Part shown: positions 40,865 through 41,344 of the stretch, piece by piece
Layout of the letters: each line of letters starts with the position of its first letter
Numbering within the stretch: the first letter of the stretch is position 1
DNA from: Subtercola vilae
GTDB taxonomy: Bacteria; Actinomycetota; Actinomycetes; Actinomycetales; Microbacteriaceae
Reading direction: 5' to 3'
Length of the DNA: 41,344 nucleotides
NCBI RefSeq assembly: GCF_004923255.1
Contig: NZ_QYRT01000033.1
Coordinates: 1-41,344, forward strand
Program-made: the position numbers and the translations under genes
Notes under the pieces: model-generated
What the model saw: only the letters and a program-made list of their open reading frames with translations
The model's database searches: none
What the model was told of the DNA's origin: nothing

Positions 40865-41208
40865 GGTGTCTCCTCTGGGGTAGCGGGGGCTTCAAACCGG
40901 ATCCAGCATCGGTCTTCGTCTGCGAGGTCGTAAAGCGCGTCGAGAACCGCATCGAAGTGGTCAACGTCGTCGGCGTCTTTGATCTCGTCCCAGAGCTGCC
41001 ACAACTCGTTCGTGTAGTCTTCGCCGCCCTTCGCGCGGAACCAGTTCGAAGCTTTCAGCGCCCATGCGAAAGCGTTGCGGTTGACCTCGAACGACTCGGC
41101 CGGGTCACGCACCGCGAACACTTTGTATGGCCATGCAAGCTTGCCCGCATCTCGGAGAGCGCGTGCTGCGGTTGCGCTGGCGACAATGCTTTCAATTGTT
41201 CGTGACAT
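40861..41208 (-). CDS. Small helical phage protein
   Basis: A 115-residue protein, helical and acidic at its end (LWQLWDEIKDADDVDHFDAVLDAL). No family recognised. ATG 41208 follows the previous gene's stop by 3 nt; the GAGGAG at the end of that gene is its ribosome site. Confidence 0.7.
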   Translation of the reverse strand: MSRTIESIVASATAARALRDAGKLAWPYKVFAVRDPAESFEVNRNAFAWALKASNWFRAKGGEDYTNELWQLWDEIKDADDVDHFDAVLDALYDLADEDRCWIRFEAPATPEETP

Positions 41209-41211
41209 TTT

Positions 41212-41344
41212 CTACTGCTCCTCTGGGGTTGGGTGGGTGTAAGGGTTGGGGTTTTTGGCGTCGTAACGATCCTGTGCAGCTGAACCCTCATCAGAACGGA
41301 TGAGCTGCCTCCATATGCCGACTGCTCGCCCTTCCTCCCATGCC
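41212..41344 (-). CDS. 3' end of a phage gene (cut by the window edge)
   Basis: The minus strand is open from the window edge to TAG at 41214-41212, giving 43 residues with a natural composition (GIWRQLIRSDEGSAAQDRYD then a Pro/Thr-rich end). It has no start in the window, so it is a partial CDS. Its last codons supply the ribosome site for the next gene. Confidence 0.65.
   Translation of the reverse strand, partial: AWEEGRAVGIWRQLIRSDEGSAAQDRYDAKNPNPYTHPTPEEQ

Larger units (their letters stand above)
14210..41344. mobile_element. Siphovirus prophage, left 27 kb, right end outside window
   Basis: Integrase, lysis, tail, head, portal, terminase and accessory genes follow the split tRNA-Thr without interruption. 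The late genes run as a minus-strand block and look intact. Absence of sheath and baseplate-wedge genes, together with a tape measure of about 900 residues and G/GT chaperones, indicates a long non-contractile tail. The early region and attR lie beyond position 41344. Confidence 0.95.

Overview
The window comes from a high-GC Gram-positive bacterium, most likely an actinobacterium of the Microbacteriaceae. This is inferred from the gene content and base composition: topA without zinc ribbons and with a Lys/Ala-rich tail, a minimal tad pilus locus, DUF4244, and the gene order acs / tad / topA / tmk / holB. From established knowledge this resembles the corresponding mycobacterial region, but no database comparison was made.

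Chromosomal part (1 to about 14209). acs (acetyl-CoA synthetase, minus strand) is followed by a divergent tad-type pilus/secretion operon: a TadA ATPase, one T2SS-F membrane protein with two F-like halves, a DUF4244 pilin-like peptide, and two TadE-like pseudopilins. Then come a small unknown gene, topA, tmk (start overlaps the topA stop), holB (DNA polymerase III delta prime), a secreted lipoprotein alpha/beta hydrolase (start overlaps the holB stop) and a TetR regulator with a palindrome just before its start. The 5' half of a tRNA-Thr(CGT) gene closes this part.

Prophage (about 14210 to beyond the window end). The tRNA-Thr sequence breaks off just after the anticodon stem, and a tyrosine integrase follows at once. 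A small lipoprotein gene shares the plus strand with it. Almost everything else is a long minus-strand late region of a siphovirus. Read in the direction of transcription (right to left) the order is: zinc-binding and small unknown genes; a T-arm-like fragment and terminator; an HNH/NUMOD4 endonuclease (with a leaderless HTH gene diverging from it); a small membrane protein; a spacer with two perfect DnaA boxes; small terminase; tRNA-Gln(CTG); large terminase; portal; MuF-like head protein; terminator; scaffold; major capsid protein; head-completion genes; major tail protein with an Ig-like IPT/TIG domain; tail chaperones G/GT linked by a -1 frameshift; tape measure; baseplate-like tail proteins; GH25 endolysin and two membrane proteins (lysis); an intrinsic terminator; and a beta-helix tail fibre. 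No lysogeny repressor of the usual size is visible, and the right attachment site lies outside the window.

No CRISPR array, IS element, rRNA or obvious defence system was found. The most interesting points are the tRNA-Thr split at the anticodon arm, the paired DnaA boxes beside the terminase gene, the terminator placed directly in front of the tail fibre with no room for a promoter, the repeated terminator-tail element, the leaderless HTH gene, the one-protein TadB/TadC equivalent, and the hexanucleotide repeat inside the pilin-like gene.
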